Shown: positions 13,062 to 22,599 of the stretch, in pieces | How positions within the stretch are numbered: the stretch's first letter is position 1 | Layout of the letters: every line of letters begins with the position of its first letter | Origin: Cristatella mucedo | Taxonomy: Eukaryota > Bryozoa > Phylactolaemata > Cristatellidae | Length of the DNA stretch: 64,000 bases | NCBI GenBank assembly: GCA_009760855.2 | Contig: WPIO01000021.1 | Coordinates: 4,713,501 to 4,777,500, forward strand | Reading direction: 5' to 3' | Notes under the pieces: model-generated | Database searches by the model: none | What the model saw: only the letters and a program-made list of their open reading frames with translations | What the model was told of the DNA's origin: nothing | Made by a program: the position numbers and the translations under genes

Positions 13062-14270
13062 GCTCTCACTCGCTCTCACTCACTCTCTTCCTCCCTTCCT
13101 CTCTCTCTCCCCCTCACTTCCCTTCGCTTCCTCTCTCCCTCGCTCTCTCCCTCTCTTTCTCTCTCTCTCCCTTCCTCTCTCTCTCTCTCTCCCTTGCTCT
13201 CTTCCGCCCTCCCCCTCTCCCCCCTCTCTCTCTCCTTCTCTCCCCTCTCTCTCCTTCGCTCTTCCTCTCTCACGGAGCACCTCAAGAGGGGCCTCTAATT
13301 TGAGGCCCCGTGTTTAAGCTGACGAGAAATGGCTCCGGATTTATGTACAAGGACCCTGGCCGACCCGCATACAGCAATTGCTAAGCAAAATCATGCTGGA
13401 GCCACTGCCTACTCGCCTCGGTCAGTTGTTAATTAAATCCTGAAGCGTAGCGTGTTTCTCTGAATCGCCGCGGCCGTATGAGTGCGTAAGTATTGCACTC
13501 TGAAAGTGGGACGCGGGACGCTGAATTACCAGAGAAAGCAGCAGCAGCGACGGACTCTCTGCTCTCCTAGCGAGGCAGGTTGCTTAAGCTTACGACGGCA
13601 CCTGTTTATCGTAGATGCTCGAGCTGACGTATACTCATAATGGACGCAAACGTACTCTCGACGTTTGGACTTGTTCTTCTGCTGATGCTCTTAGTTGAGG
13701 CTCTAGCGAGCCGCCGCTGCGAAAGCCGCTCTTTCGCCGAGTTTGAAGAAGGGAGCCTTTGCGATTGGTCGCAAACGGCGCGAACCGGCGAGGTCGACTC
13801 CTCGCGAACACTGTCTGTCGCCGAGAACGTGGGGGATAGGGGCAGTGTACTGGCTGTTCGTCATGCGCCGCCAGAGGGCGTGCCAGTACTAGCGCTCGAT
13901 TCTCGTGTGCGCGGTTTCCTATAATAATAATAATAATAATGCACTTGATAAAGCATCCTCAGAGGACTTGAGTTTTGCGCCATCTGTAATCGCCTGATTG
14001 CACATGCCGGTAGGCCAGCAAGCAGGGAGTTACAGAAGTCAAGACGGGATGGTCACAAATGCATGGACCAACTTAGATGTGGTATCCTTATCTAAACAAG
14101 CCCGAATTTTAGCAATGTTATGAAGCTAAAAATAGGCAGACTTGACTGTGGAGCTGATATGGTCGTCTAACGAGAGGTCGCTTTGGAACATGACTCCTAG
14201 ATTTCGAGCTGATTCAACAAGAGATATGCTTGCAGAGCCAATTTGAGCATCAGTCTTTCCAATTTAGTGA

Positions 14271-14350
<80 letters not shown>

Positions 14351-17300
14351 TAATAAGCTGTGGTTAATAATCCTACAATTACTAATGGTTATTATCTATA
14401 GTCCGCATAGAAGTGAAAGCCTAGATTGTGCTTGGCAATCACATCAGCAAGAGGGAGAGTATAAACCGTGAAAAGAACCGGACCTAGCACGGAGCCCTGA
14501 GGTACCCCATATTTCAGAGGTACCTCGGAGCATCTTTGTCCATTCACGTCAATACTCTAGAGTCTGCCACTGAGATAGGACCTGAACCGTCGGCTGGCGT
14601 TGTTCGAGTCCCGCATGCGGAATGTGCACTCTGCCGGCCTCGTCGATGCGCACGTGCCCTCGGAATTCGGAGCGAGCGGCTCGACCGTTGGCGTTAGAGC
14701 GCAGCGATGCAGCGGCAGGTGCTGGTCGCCGCGCCTGGAGGTCAGGGTCATTGCCAGCTAGTCGGCGCTCTCTGCGTTGCAGGCGCTACCCGCAATTGGC
14801 GCCGCTCAAGAAGAAGTCTCCGCACGCGAGTAGCAGTGACATTGCGACGTCAGCTGCGGCCTCTACAGTTTTGACCAATAACGTGCACAGCGACAGCAGC
14901 ACCTCGTCCAGCGATGCGGCAAAGATGGGCGCCGACGCATCCGGCCGCGGGAGCCCGGAGGCATCCGCTTCGAAGTGAGCTGACGCACGCGGGGCGCGGC
15001 CGGCGATTGGCGCGTCGGCGGTGGCGTGCGCCCGAAGCGATTCGTGCGAGGCAGCGACGAGTCGGCGCTCCGCCGCCGCCGCTGCTGCTACTTACTGATA
15101 CAATGTCTCTGCAGGCCCCATCCTCCGGTCGTACCGCGGAAGCAGCACGCGGCCAACGAGTCGTCGCCGCCTGTCGTCCGGAATAAGGGCGGCATACCCG
15201 TGAGGCCGCTGAAGCACAAGAGGGAGCTAGTGAAGGACAAGGTCATAGACCTCGATAAAGGTAAACGGTTTGCCGCGAGCTAGCCCGTTGACGAAAAGGA
15301 GTAACGCTGCGACGTGAGCCGTACGACGGTCGCTTCGCTGTTTCAGACGAAGGCGGGCTGTACAAAGCTAAGAATGCCAGCTCTGGTGAAGCGGACACTG
15401 TGGACGATACTGGTGCTAAGACAGAGGTTCCTGTTGATGAACAGAAAGCCGAGGAGGTAGACGAGGTAAGATTGACAACGCAATGCGACGCTTGGGTAGG
15501 CTAGCAGACGCCCGCCCCCTCTTTTCCGGCAAAGCCGCTACGGCGCTGCTGCGGCGGCGGCAACGACTTGGGGCAACTCCGCCGATGCCGAAGCTGTGGA
15601 TAGCGGGCGCGGCGCGGCGCTTTGGGTCGGGCTCTGAGTCGCGGTCCGAGTTGGTCTCGACCGAAGCGGCCGCGTTCGACGACTACTTAACCGGCCGCCG
15701 TGCATAACCTCGCAAGACGGGACTATCGGCGAAAGACCGTCTACTTTTTTAAACAAGAATTTTGAGCTATTGAAAAGACAAAGTCGCAACGCTAATCGTT
15801 TGACCCTATTAAAACCTATTTTAAGTTGCGTACGAGCCAGCCAATTGAAAATGATTCATAGTTAGAACGCGGGATGTCGCTCGTCGCCCACATTAGGGCG
15901 AGTCGAGATAGGCAAGGCCGGGCCCTTGTTAATATTGGCGGTCTCTGTAAGCGATACAGTCTACAAATAATAATAAGTGTCTTACACAGCACCTTAAGAG
16001 AAGCTTATCTGCTGCTTGTCGGCGGTGTTGCACCCTGGGTCGTATGTGCTCGCTCTTGTCCGGGTCGCGGATTTGAGAGGTGCAGTAGCAGACGATTCTT
16101 TATTGCTCACAGCAAGCGGGAATCGATGGCGGCTCTTCTACCCCTAAATAAATCGTGAGGCCGACGACTCGGCTTACCGTCGGCGAGGCTGGCGATAACC
16201 GGGCGACCGCCGCGGGCGGTGCGCGACCTGATCCGACCGCGACGCTCGTCGGCTCAGACGAGGAGCGCCCTCCATCTTCAAAGTGCGCGTGCTCGCGAGC
16301 GCCGGCTGCTTCGCAGAGCGGCCAGACCCGGCGGCGGCGGCGGGCGGGAGTGAGAGGTGGACGGCGGCCATGTCGGGCGTTCGCCGCCGAAGCGTTCGCC
16401 GCCGCGGCGGCCGCCGCGCTCCGCTGAGTGGCTCGTCCGTGCGGTAGGATCCCCGCGAGGCGCGGCGGGAGCGACTGCGTCGCCGACGCGAGAGGCTGAG
16501 GAGAAAGCGAGCGGCGGCGGCCGCCGCCGCCGCTCGCGCGGTCCTGCTGAGCTCGGCGGCCTCGAGGATACAGGCCGCCGCGCGCGCGTTCCTGAGAGGG
16601 CGCGCGGAGGCGAAGAGAGCGCGCGCCGCCAGGATCCAGGCGAAGCTGGAAAGCGCCAGGCGCACGGCGGCCGCCGTGCAGATACAGGCCGCCTATCGGG
16701 GCCACAGGACGCGCGAAGCGCTGCGCGACCGGCGGCGGCGCGAGGCTGCCTCGCAGCAGGCCGCCGCCGCCGTCGAAGCCGCCGCCGCCGCGGTGAAGAT
16801 TCAGGCGGCCTACCGGGGCCACAGGGCCCGAGTCGCCGTGCGGCCGCAGCTTGAGGAGCAAAGGCAGCGGAGGAGGAAGGAGGGGGACGAGCGGAAGGCG
16901 GCCGTCAAAATCCAGGCGGCGTACCGCGGCCACCAAACTCGCGCCAAGCTGCGCGAAGCGGTCGCGGAGCGGCAGCGGACCACCGCTGCCGCTGCCGCTG
17001 CGGCCTTGGAGGCGGCGGCGGCGGCGGCGACCAAGATACAGGCCGTCTATCGTGGGCATCGGTCGCGTCGGCTGGCCGGCGAAATGCGGCGACGCGAGGC
17101 CGGCCAACGGACGGCGGCCGTCAAAATCCAGGCGGCGTTCCGCGGTCACCGAGCTCGCGGCGAGCTGCGGGAAGCGGTCGCGGAGCGGCGGCGGACCACC
17201 GCTGCGGCGGCGGCGACCAAGATTCAGGCCGTCTATCGTGGGCATCGGTCGCGTCGGCTGGCCGGCGAAATGCGGCGACGCGAGGCGAGCGGCAAGCGGA

Positions 17301-17815
17301 CGGCGGCCGTCAAAATCCAGGCGGCGTACCGCGGCCACCGCGAGCGGAGGCGACTGAAAGAGGCGGCTGCCGACAAGTCCAGGACCGCGGCCGCCACGAA
17401 GATACAGGCCGTCTACCGCGGGCATCGGGCGCGCGCGGCGGCGGAGACGCAGCGTCGGGCGCTGGCGCACGCCGTTCGCCGGCACGTCGCCGTCGTGCAG
17501 ATTCAGGGTGCCTACCGCAAGTACCGGTCGCGAAAGGTCAGTCGGGCCGAGCTGGCGGAGCGAAAGCGCCGAGCCGCTGCCGCCACCAAGATACAATCCG
17601 CCTTCCGAGGCCACCGAACGCGCAAGAAGCTGGCTGCCGAGCGAGCGGACGACGGAAGCGTCCACGAAGAGCCCCAGGCCGTCGACCGGCGAGAGGAAGC
17701 GCCGGCCGCCGCGGAGCCGCCGTCGACCGTCGACGGCGGCGACGCGAGCGTTGCGAGCGTCGGCAAGGAAACGGCGAAAGCGGCCGCAGAAAGCGGAGCC
17801 TCGTCTTCGTCGTGA
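4888..17815 (+). CDS. DCDC2: DCDC2-like doublecortin protein with C-terminal IQ array (nine-exon gene model)
   Basis: Seen: exons at 4888–5210, 5347–5413, 8561–8631, 8779–8910, 9330–9479, 14783–14974, 15115–15260, 15347–15465 and 16448–17815, each bounded by GT donors and AG acceptors. The phases run 2,0,2,2,2,2,1,0 without conflict, giving about 855 residues. Two doublecortin (DCX) domains come first, then a Ser/Ala/Lys-rich linker, a short acidic segment ([15 protein letters not shown]) and an IQ array. Family knowledge: DCDC2 proteins bind microtubules through tandem DCX domains and act in primary cilia and the mitotic spindle. The linker lead-in to DCX2 and the acidic tail both resemble vertebrate DCDC2, which argues for this subgroup over DCX/DCLK. 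Start: ATG 4888, with a second in-frame ATG at 4894 in better context. The join to the last exon is the least certain, because its acceptor (16446–16447) has a weak pyrimidine tract and another exon could lie in 15466–16447. Confidence 0.82.
5795..5925 (+). mobile_element. SINE A copy
   Basis: Diverged head, with the conserved body gtgctgcagtgggtgagtc … tagccgtggaggctcttctg … ctatacaaacgagcc. Lies in DCDC2 intron 2. Confidence 0.75.
6868..7725 (+). mobile_element. Family A LINE copy in DCDC2 intron 2
   Basis: RT C-terminal part, thumb and C-terminal block (7056–7484 open), hairpin tail (7665–7715) and short T/ATT run. TAG at 6995–6997. Same strand as the host gene. A 22-bp stretch is duplicated in tandem near 7550–7595. 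Confidence 0.88.
7875..7960 (-). mobile_element. SINE B scrap next to an ATT run
   Basis: A short box B region (ggctcgagcccacgac on the + strand) and part of the tail, followed by gtgcattattattatt from another insertion. Confidence 0.4.
8421..8511 (+). repeat. (GA)n, about 45 units, DCDC2 intron 2
   Basis: Uninterrupted GA ending about 50 bases before exon 3 of the DCDC2-like gene. Confidence 0.97.
8561..9479 (+). CDS. DCDC2: DCDC2 exons 3–5: second doublecortin domain
   Basis: Exon 3 (8561–8631) encodes [20 protein letters not shown], exon 4 (8779–8910) encodes [18 protein letters not shown] and on to KLSGAVR, and exon 5 (9330–9479) encodes LFELDSKQ through [11 protein letters not shown]. 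Joined, they form a DCX domain with the expected order PNGE, LL.., W..VL..V.EK, GAVRRLF and YVAA..EKF. Introns are 147 and 419 nt. If the exon 5 donor at 9480 is not used, the frame runs on to a stop at 9574–9576 and adds an Asn-rich tail translated from an AAT microsatellite, giving a 279-aa two-DCX protein. The long intron before exon 3 holds SINE and LINE copies and a GA tract. A CGG tract begins a few bases after the exon 4 donor. Confidence 0.85.
8915..9001 (+). repeat. (CGG)n, about 29 units, next to a DCDC2 splice donor
   Basis: Uninterrupted CGG/GGC starting just after the exon 4 donor GTGAG (8911). It yields poly-Ala and poly-Arg runs in false ORFs. Confidence 0.97.
9526..9571 (+). 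repeat. Imperfect (AAT)n
   Basis: AAT repeats with one interruption, encoding Asn runs if exon 5 reads through its donor. Confidence 0.85.
10857..10970 (+). repeat. (TA)n–(TG)n microsatellite
   Basis: TA tract followed by TG tract with short interruptions. Confidence 0.97.
11150..11255 (-). mobile_element. tRNA-related SINE fragment, diverged
   Basis: On the − strand, box A-like (atcgcagaggtgagc) and box B-like (gtgggttcgatctc) segments are spaced as in a tRNA, followed by a short SINE A-like body. It does not fold as a clear functional tRNA. Confidence 0.4.
12977..13280 (+). repeat. (CT)n and CT-rich tract
   Basis: Pure CT to about 13057, then a degenerate CT-rich stretch, ending about 360 bases before the MAM ORF. 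Confidence 0.97.
13640..14761 (+). pseudogene. Secreted MAM-domain ORF split by a LINE insertion, inside DCDC2 intron 5
   Basis: ATG 13640 opens a signal peptide ([15 protein letters not shown]), then a MAM-type start with [11 protein letters not shown], and GS.L.V strands. The frame ends at TAA 13922–13924, which is formed by the ATT-repeat tail of a − strand LINE. Beyond the LINE (from about 14591) the same frame continues with [20 protein letters not shown], which fits the next MAM strands (L.F.Y.M.G..VGTL.V), and reaches a stop at 14759–14761. The C-terminal MAM strands are missing. MAM domains are extracellular adhesion modules in receptors and proteases. I infer a small secreted gene or exon that the LINE broke. 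A splice donor at 14719 could give other products. Exon status is unproven. Confidence 0.5.
13921..14590 (-). mobile_element. Family A LINE copy interrupting the MAM ORF
   Basis: The ATT-repeat tail lies at 13921–13941, followed leftward-to-rightward by reversed RT sequence up to about 14588 (…FRSYLSGR). The 3′ UTR and most of the C-terminal coding part are missing through an internal deletion near 13977, and a CA/TA microsatellite (about 14274–14350) interrupts the RT region. A TAG codon lies at 14126–14128 (−), at the same place as in two other copies. No target duplication is clear. Confidence 0.85.
14783..15465 (+). CDS. DCDC2: DCDC2 exons 6–8: linker and acidic segment
   Basis: Exon 6 (14783–14974) is Ser/Ala/Asp-rich, exon 7 (15115–15260) is basic ([12 protein letters not shown]), and exon 8 (15347–15465) is acidic. 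Exon 5 ends in phase 2 and exon 6 starts in the matching phase, so a 5.3-kb intron joins them. The exon 8 stretch EGGLYKAKN through [15 protein letters not shown] resembles the acidic tail of vertebrate DCDC2 closely enough to tie these exons to the doublecortin exons far upstream. No ATG could start this part on its own. The exon 6 acceptor is also in phase with a possible donor at 14719 in the upstream MAM-like ORF; I regard that as coincidence. Confidence 0.7.
16045..16160 (+). mobile_element. SINE A copy in the last DCDC2 intron
   Basis: Diverged copy of the same body (gacgattctttattgctcacagcaagcgg, ggcggctcttct). A family A tail-like scrap precedes it at 15963–16015. Confidence 0.6.
16448..17815 (+). 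CDS. IQ-motif exon (ten canonical IQ motifs), probable last exon of the DCDC2 gene
   Basis: An open frame of 455 codons encodes ten IQ motifs of the form [VT]-[KQ]-I-Q-x-[AV]-[YF]-R-G-H-x-x-R (number nine is [13 protein letters not shown]), with one or two decayed motifs before them. Ala/Arg/Glu helices separate the motifs and a short Ser/Ala/Asp tail ends at TGA 17813–17815. IQ motifs bind calmodulin or calmodulin-like light chains, often without calcium. No ATG lies ahead of the first IQ motif and an in-frame stop (16445–16447) lies just before the proposed acceptor, so this is a downstream exon, not a gene with its own start. Two IQ pairs are nearly identical in DNA about 186 bp apart, a recent internal duplication. 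The exon is extremely GC-rich. The alternative is a separate IQ protein whose 5′ exons are hidden in 15466–16447. Confidence 0.75.
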   Translation, partial: DPREARRERLRRRRERLRRKRAAAAAAAARAVLLSSAASRIQAAARAFLRGRAEAKRARAARIQAKLESARRTAAAVQIQAAYRGHRTREALRDRRRREAASQQAAAAVEAAAAAVKIQAAYRGHRARVAVRPQLEEQRQRRRKEGDERKAAVKIQAAYRGHQTRAKLREAVAERQRTTAAAAAAALEAAAAAATKIQAVYRGHRSRRLAGEMRRREAGQRTAAVKIQAAFRGHRARGELREAVAERRRTTAAAAATKIQAVYRGHRSRRLAGEMRRREASGKRTAAVKIQAAYRGHRERRRLKEAAADKSRTAAATKIQAVYRGHRARAAAETQRRALAHAVRRHVAVVQIQGAYRKYRSRKVSRAELAERKRRAAAATKIQSAFRGHRTRKKLAAERADDGSVHEEPQAVDRREEAPAAAEPPSTVDGGDASVASVGKETAKAAAESGASSSS

Positions 17816-18018
17816 GGATGCGCTGCCTACGTGAGTCTGGCTGCTGGCCGTGCGAGGCCACGCCCAACATACGATGGCGAATTGGCCGAAGGTCCGGCGG
17901 CGTGGTTAGCGAGCTCGGTCCGAGCCATTCGGCGTCCTCCGCTGACTACGTCACCTGAGCTAACCCCCATCCATCCAGCCAGTGCGGCAGAGTGCGGCAC
18001 GAGCCGGTGCAAACAACA

Positions 18019-18334
18019 AATGGCGTCTTCTGCTGCGCTGATGCTCAAGCCGACCCCCCCCCCACTAAGCGTACACTCCCCTAACCTGCGGTTAGCTACC
18101 AGGCTTTCTGCTGTTCACCCGCGCGTACTGCAGCTAACGCGTCGCTTGCAGCGTGGCCGAAACGGTGGCTTGCTTTTCGAATCTAGCGAAGCTTATTTGC
18201 AGGAGCTAGCCGGGTAAGCCGTGCTCGCGCTCTTTTTCCTGCACACTGACGCGTTTCACCTTTTCAGCCATTGCCGTCGGACTGTGGGTTTTCGCACTGA
18301 CTCTGGCATTAACAAGGAGACCCGGCTGCGGTAG
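18019..18334 (+). CDS. Possible small two-exon gene, about 85 aa
   Basis: ATG 18019 sits in a strong context (acaaATGG). The first exon runs to 18213 (phase 2, donor GTAAGC), and the second starts at 18268 after a pyrimidine-rich acceptor and stops at TAG 18332–18334. The 54-nt intron suits this genome, and an AATAAA follows 44 bases after the stop. The product is basic, with an Arg-rich N-terminal half that could be a mitochondrial presequence. I do not recognise it. It could equally be 3′ UTR of the DCDC2 gene, with which it would share the polyadenylation signal. Confidence 0.33.
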
Positions 18335-18377
18335 CTGTCTAGCCAGCAAATTAAGGTCGCTCGCCAAACGACCATGA

Positions 18378-18383
18378 AATAAA
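18378..18383 (+). terminator. Polyadenylation signal AATAAA
   Basis: This is the first canonical signal downstream of the DCDC2/IQ stop codon (about 560 bases away) and of the small ORF at 18019–18334, so it may end either transcript. Confidence 0.45.
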
Positions 18384-18399
18384 CGTGGATTGTTCTCTC

Positions 18400-19600
18400 T
18401 TTTTTTGTAGGAGCCAGGAAACGTTTAGCGTGAGTACGCTGTGCAAAGTACGCGCTATGCCGAGCCGCCTGTCTGTCACGTGGATGACGTGTCCTCCGAG
18501 CTGTCACGCTGCCGTCGCGGCTGCTGTTGGCCATCTGTTGCTCTCTGTTGCCGGCAGCGCTTCTCGTACGGCGTTCTGTATGATTTTTCCCCTTCAATGG
18601 CTGCGCGAGTAACAACAACGCGGTTTGATGTGCCACTGGCCGATTTCTCGTCAGCAGTCACTGAAGTTTCTAGCTGGTTGAAGTTCGTTTTCAGTCTCAG
18701 TTCACTTCAGTTAGTTTTCACTGGCAAAACATTTCCGTTTTCTCCCGAACTTAACAGTCTACAGCGTCGGCCCAAAAAATTTAGCGCATCGCGAACAAAC
18801 AAAATAATCTCAAACCTTGCAGGTTCTTACCAAATTAATGCCTGCAGGTTCTTACCAGATTAATGCCTAAAATGATACAGCATGGCAGCTGATGCTTACT
18901 AGGTGCGAAAAGCGTGTGCATTGACAGAGTTTCGAGTGGGTGGGCAAGTCAACCATTGAGCCATTGAGCCACAGCGACTGCCGCAGTGCTGGGCAGCACT
19001 TTCCTTCGTCAGTGCTGCTGCTGCTGCTGCTGCATCGTGCTGCTGCTGTGTCAGTGCTGCTGCTGCTGCGATAACTTGAACTGCGGCGGAGCCGCCAGAG
19101 GAATGTGACGCCGATGCGTTGGCAATGGCCGGGTGCTGGACCGACTTAATGTCATCCTTAATTAAGCAGCGCTTACTTGGGCTAGCCCACTGCTGACTCT
19201 AGAGGTAGCTTGAATTCTCACCTCTCGCTAGCCCACCTGGCCTGCTACCAGTTTCTGACGACAGCGTTGGAGGTTTCTGGGTCAAGGTGCACCTGATATT
19301 CCCAGCTCTGCTAGCTGACATCTGAAGCACAAGTGTAGGAAGACGGGGAGGCGTAGACGCCTCGTTGACTCGCTAGGCCGCGGTACTTACCGACACGGGC
19401 TGTGATCTGTGGCAACAGTGCCATGCAGTTGAAATGCGCCAGAATCAGCCAGAATGGGCCGGAAAGAGAGAGAAGCTTTTGTCAAGACGTGCTTTAGCAT
19501 AGTTGGTGTACTCCCCAAATGAATCAGTTGCTACTGATCAATCAAAAAGCATAACTTTAGCTCGGAACTAACTTTTAACAATGTAAACGGCACGGGACTT
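18400..19600. other. No supported gene; CTG-rich patch
   Basis: A 25-bp direct tandem duplication (tgcaggttcttacca.attaatgcc) lies at about 18820–18866 and a CTG-rich patch at 19013–19070. A 140-codon frame (18441–18863) is unrecognised. Confidence 0.4.
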
Positions 19601-19604
19601 TCAA

Positions 19605-20135
19605 GCAGCCTATCGAATTCAAGGTTCTGTCACTTCTTTTAGGTTTCTCCACTCTTTGGCTCTAGCCTACTTATCAGAACTCTCCTTCAGCGGGACAAGC
19701 ATCGTACAACCCGCCGTTCTGAGTCAAGCCGTTAGACTATGCCTCGAGAGAACCTCAAATCCTTTGGAGACCGCGCCTTTAGTTTATATGTCCCCAAAGC
19801 CTGGGACTCACTCGCGACTGATGTCATGACATTCACTGACATGACGACATTTAAGGAGTAAATTTTTAGATTTAAGTTTAAAGCACCTGTTTATTTAGAG
19901 CATTTAGTTGTCCTTAAGATTCATCTTTCGCGTGCTTATGCACTTGTGGACACTTTGAATGCTGCCGCTAACCACATTTTCAAGTTGACCAGGTGTATGT
20001 CGCATCTAACAATGTTATACTTGATGACATTGCAAATTTTACCACTAATCACTTGTTAATGCTTCCTTTACAGCCCAAGTAAAGTGTGTAGAAAGAGACA
20101 CAGTTCTCTGAGAGCGCTATACAAATGTAACCATT
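19605..20135 (+). mobile_element. Family A LINE 3′ fragment
   Basis: The C-terminal block (RTNLKSFGDRAFSLY-like) and hairpin tail ending at about 20125 are recognisable with many changes. Confidence 0.8.
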
Positions 20136-20220
20136 TTCTTATTAGTAAGTAATAGTCATGCTCATCCGAGTTCACCCTTAAATGGCCAAGAGGTCGACCA
20201 GACACTAATGTGCCGAGATT

Positions 20221-20559
20221 TTATGGTAGGAGTCTTGTTTCCATAAAACTCAGGTGAACAGACCTCCACTCATCATAGCTCGGCGTTGCAATGTCCCTAG
20301 CCTGCAGTTGCGTGTAGGTGCTAAAGCCTGTTGTTAAATAGCAGTGAGGACAATGTAGGCTTCCATTTGCTAAGTTTGCATATCGAGCTTGGCTAGTGCA
20401 CCATTCGCGGTGTAGCATTAGAGCATGTCCTCCGATGAATACATCAGCTATGTATATTGCTGCTGTCGACCAGGACTCTCTGCCGCCGCTTATGTTCAAG
20501 CACGCGTAACAGAGAATGCACCTATAGCGAGCACATGCACCTATAGCGAGCACATGCAC
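20221..20559 (-). other. Isolated ORF, unsupported
   Basis: A 112-codon − frame contains a CPHC pair and HREWC, and overlaps a 19-bp tandem repeat at its start. Composition is protein-like but there is no splice support or recognised domain. Confidence 0.15.
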
Positions 20560-20623
20560 CTATAGCGAGCACATACACCTATAGCGAGCACATGCACCTA
20601 TAGCGAGCACATGCACCTATAGC
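20521..20623 (+). repeat. 19-bp tandem repeat, 5.4 copies
   Basis: Unit cctatagcgagcacatgca, with one variant unit (…cataca) and a broken last unit. Confidence 0.95.
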
Positions 20624-22385
20624 AACCATCGGGGCGCTTGTCGCATTCGCCAAGCAAAAACTGCTGGCTTTCTTCTACGCGGGTGGTTGTCGGGTTTGAT
20701 TGTCAAGTGTGTCACTGCTGTTCCGGTCGTGCTCGAATAGCATGGCTCTTTATATATACGAGCCAACTGTTTCTTGGAGAAGACCAATGGGCAAGTTAGA
20801 GAGACGGAGAGAGAGTATAGCCCCTAGCTAAAGTTCGTGTTCAAAGAACTAGATGCTGGAGAGTAGAGCTGGTACAGTATGCTGGCTACATATTGAAACT
20901 CTTTCCCAGCGCTATGATATCGATTATCGAGCAGTCGAGTCTCTGCGTGGGTGCTATCCAACTCCTTAAATGGTCGCACGACTGAGCTACTGTGACTCCA
21001 CAATAAAATCACTCTTGCTTTTGTTGCTGCTGCACACACAGGAGTGCATCACACATATTGTTCACACAAATAGAATGGTTTGCAGACTCATTGATGTTGG
21101 ATAGTCGCTCAAAATCTGGTGGGACTTGGCGTCTTCGATGGAATAGTGCGGACTAGGCCGGTGGGACTAAGCTAAGCATACATAGCCTCCATCTACCGAC
21201 TGCTCGACTCGGCTGCGATGGCAGCAATAGAACTTGTCTTTCCAAAGAATCAGAATTCGAATGCAGGCAAGCGTGTCTGCATGTCTATCCTCCATCATCT
21301 GGCTGAATCACGCTCCGGCATTTGCCAGGATGGCTCCTTTGACCGCCACTAGAAGAAAGTAAAATAATAGCAGAGCTTGTTTGGATACTCCCCACTCCTA
21401 TAATTAGCATGTGTATCTATGAGAGCTGAATATAAAAGACTTGCGCCTCCAGAACTTGATGCCAGAGAGTTAGGTTGGCATCAGGCTTTTGCTTCGTCGA
21501 CTTGTTTATGCTGCATTATGTGTGCTCAATGTAATAGACAAATGCATATATTGCAGGCTCATAAAGTCGCAGTACATATCTAACTACCAGAGAGAACAGT
21601 CGATCGTGCTGGCTCAACTCGCTGTTTCACTGTGATGACGACGTCGCAGTTTCTCAAAAGTCACTCCGAGTCACTTGATAACAGTGCCTTGCTCAGCTAC
21701 ATTCACAAGGAGTGTATCTGCTGAACACCCTCACTGTTAAATTGAAGGCTCACAGACAGCTTGGAACTACAAAGTCTTTGAAATGTATGAGAGTTTTCTA
21801 TTGGTCAGTCTTCCACACTTCATATTTTATGGAAGATCTGCATTTATTTGTTGAAACTTGTAACCACTAGTCGAGAGGGACAACCATTGAAAACTCTGCT
21901 GAAGGCATTTATCTGGCTTACAAAATACTACGAAATAAGTCGGTTAAGACCTAAAGCTAGACCTTAATCAAGAAGTGCAGACGAAAACAATTTGCTGTAG
22001 TCGTCACTCAGTCTCATTGATAGATCAAGTCCATGGTAGCCGTTGTAGTTTTGGACACCTGGACTGATTGCCCAAGTACAGTGGCAAGATTTGGAAGTGT
22101 CGTCTAGGCTGGAACCTGGATGCCTGTCATGCTGGTGCTGGCTGACCAAATTCGAGCATACGCTTATTGCTTCTAGTTCTTTCGTAGTTATGCTACACGA
22201 AATATAAATAATTGTACTATGTTGACATCTACCTTTTTCTATTGAGTTGAAAGATTCTGCGGTTGCAACACTCATGTTGGCTGTTCAACTATTGGTGTGT
22301 TTGTGTATTTGTAATGTACTTGAAGCCGCTATGCTTGCTAAACATACCAAGTCAAGAGAGCTTGCCAGAGGAAATAAGTTGCCAT

Positions 22386-22580
<195 letters not shown>

Positions 22581-22599
22581 TAAGCGTTCGTGTGTACAA

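Larger units (their letters stand above)
20140..22380. other. No supported gene
   Basis: Only the 19-bp tandem repeat is recognisable. Confidence 0.4.

Noticed and set aside
12846-13317. Ser/Leu repeat ORFs in the CT tract, with similar ORFs at 37–40 kb
   Set aside because: CT and GA microsatellites are open in several frames and encode only SL or RE repeats.
15483-15707. Extra DCDC2 exon between exon 8 and the IQ exon
   Set aside because: An open frame exists but no acceptor/donor pair with fitting phase stood out; phases already agree without it.
16100-17665. 521-codon − strand ORF antisense to the IQ exon
   Set aside because: It mirrors the GC-rich IQ repeats; the + frame has ten clear IQ motifs, while the − frame is Pro/Arg/Ala-rich and has no domain.
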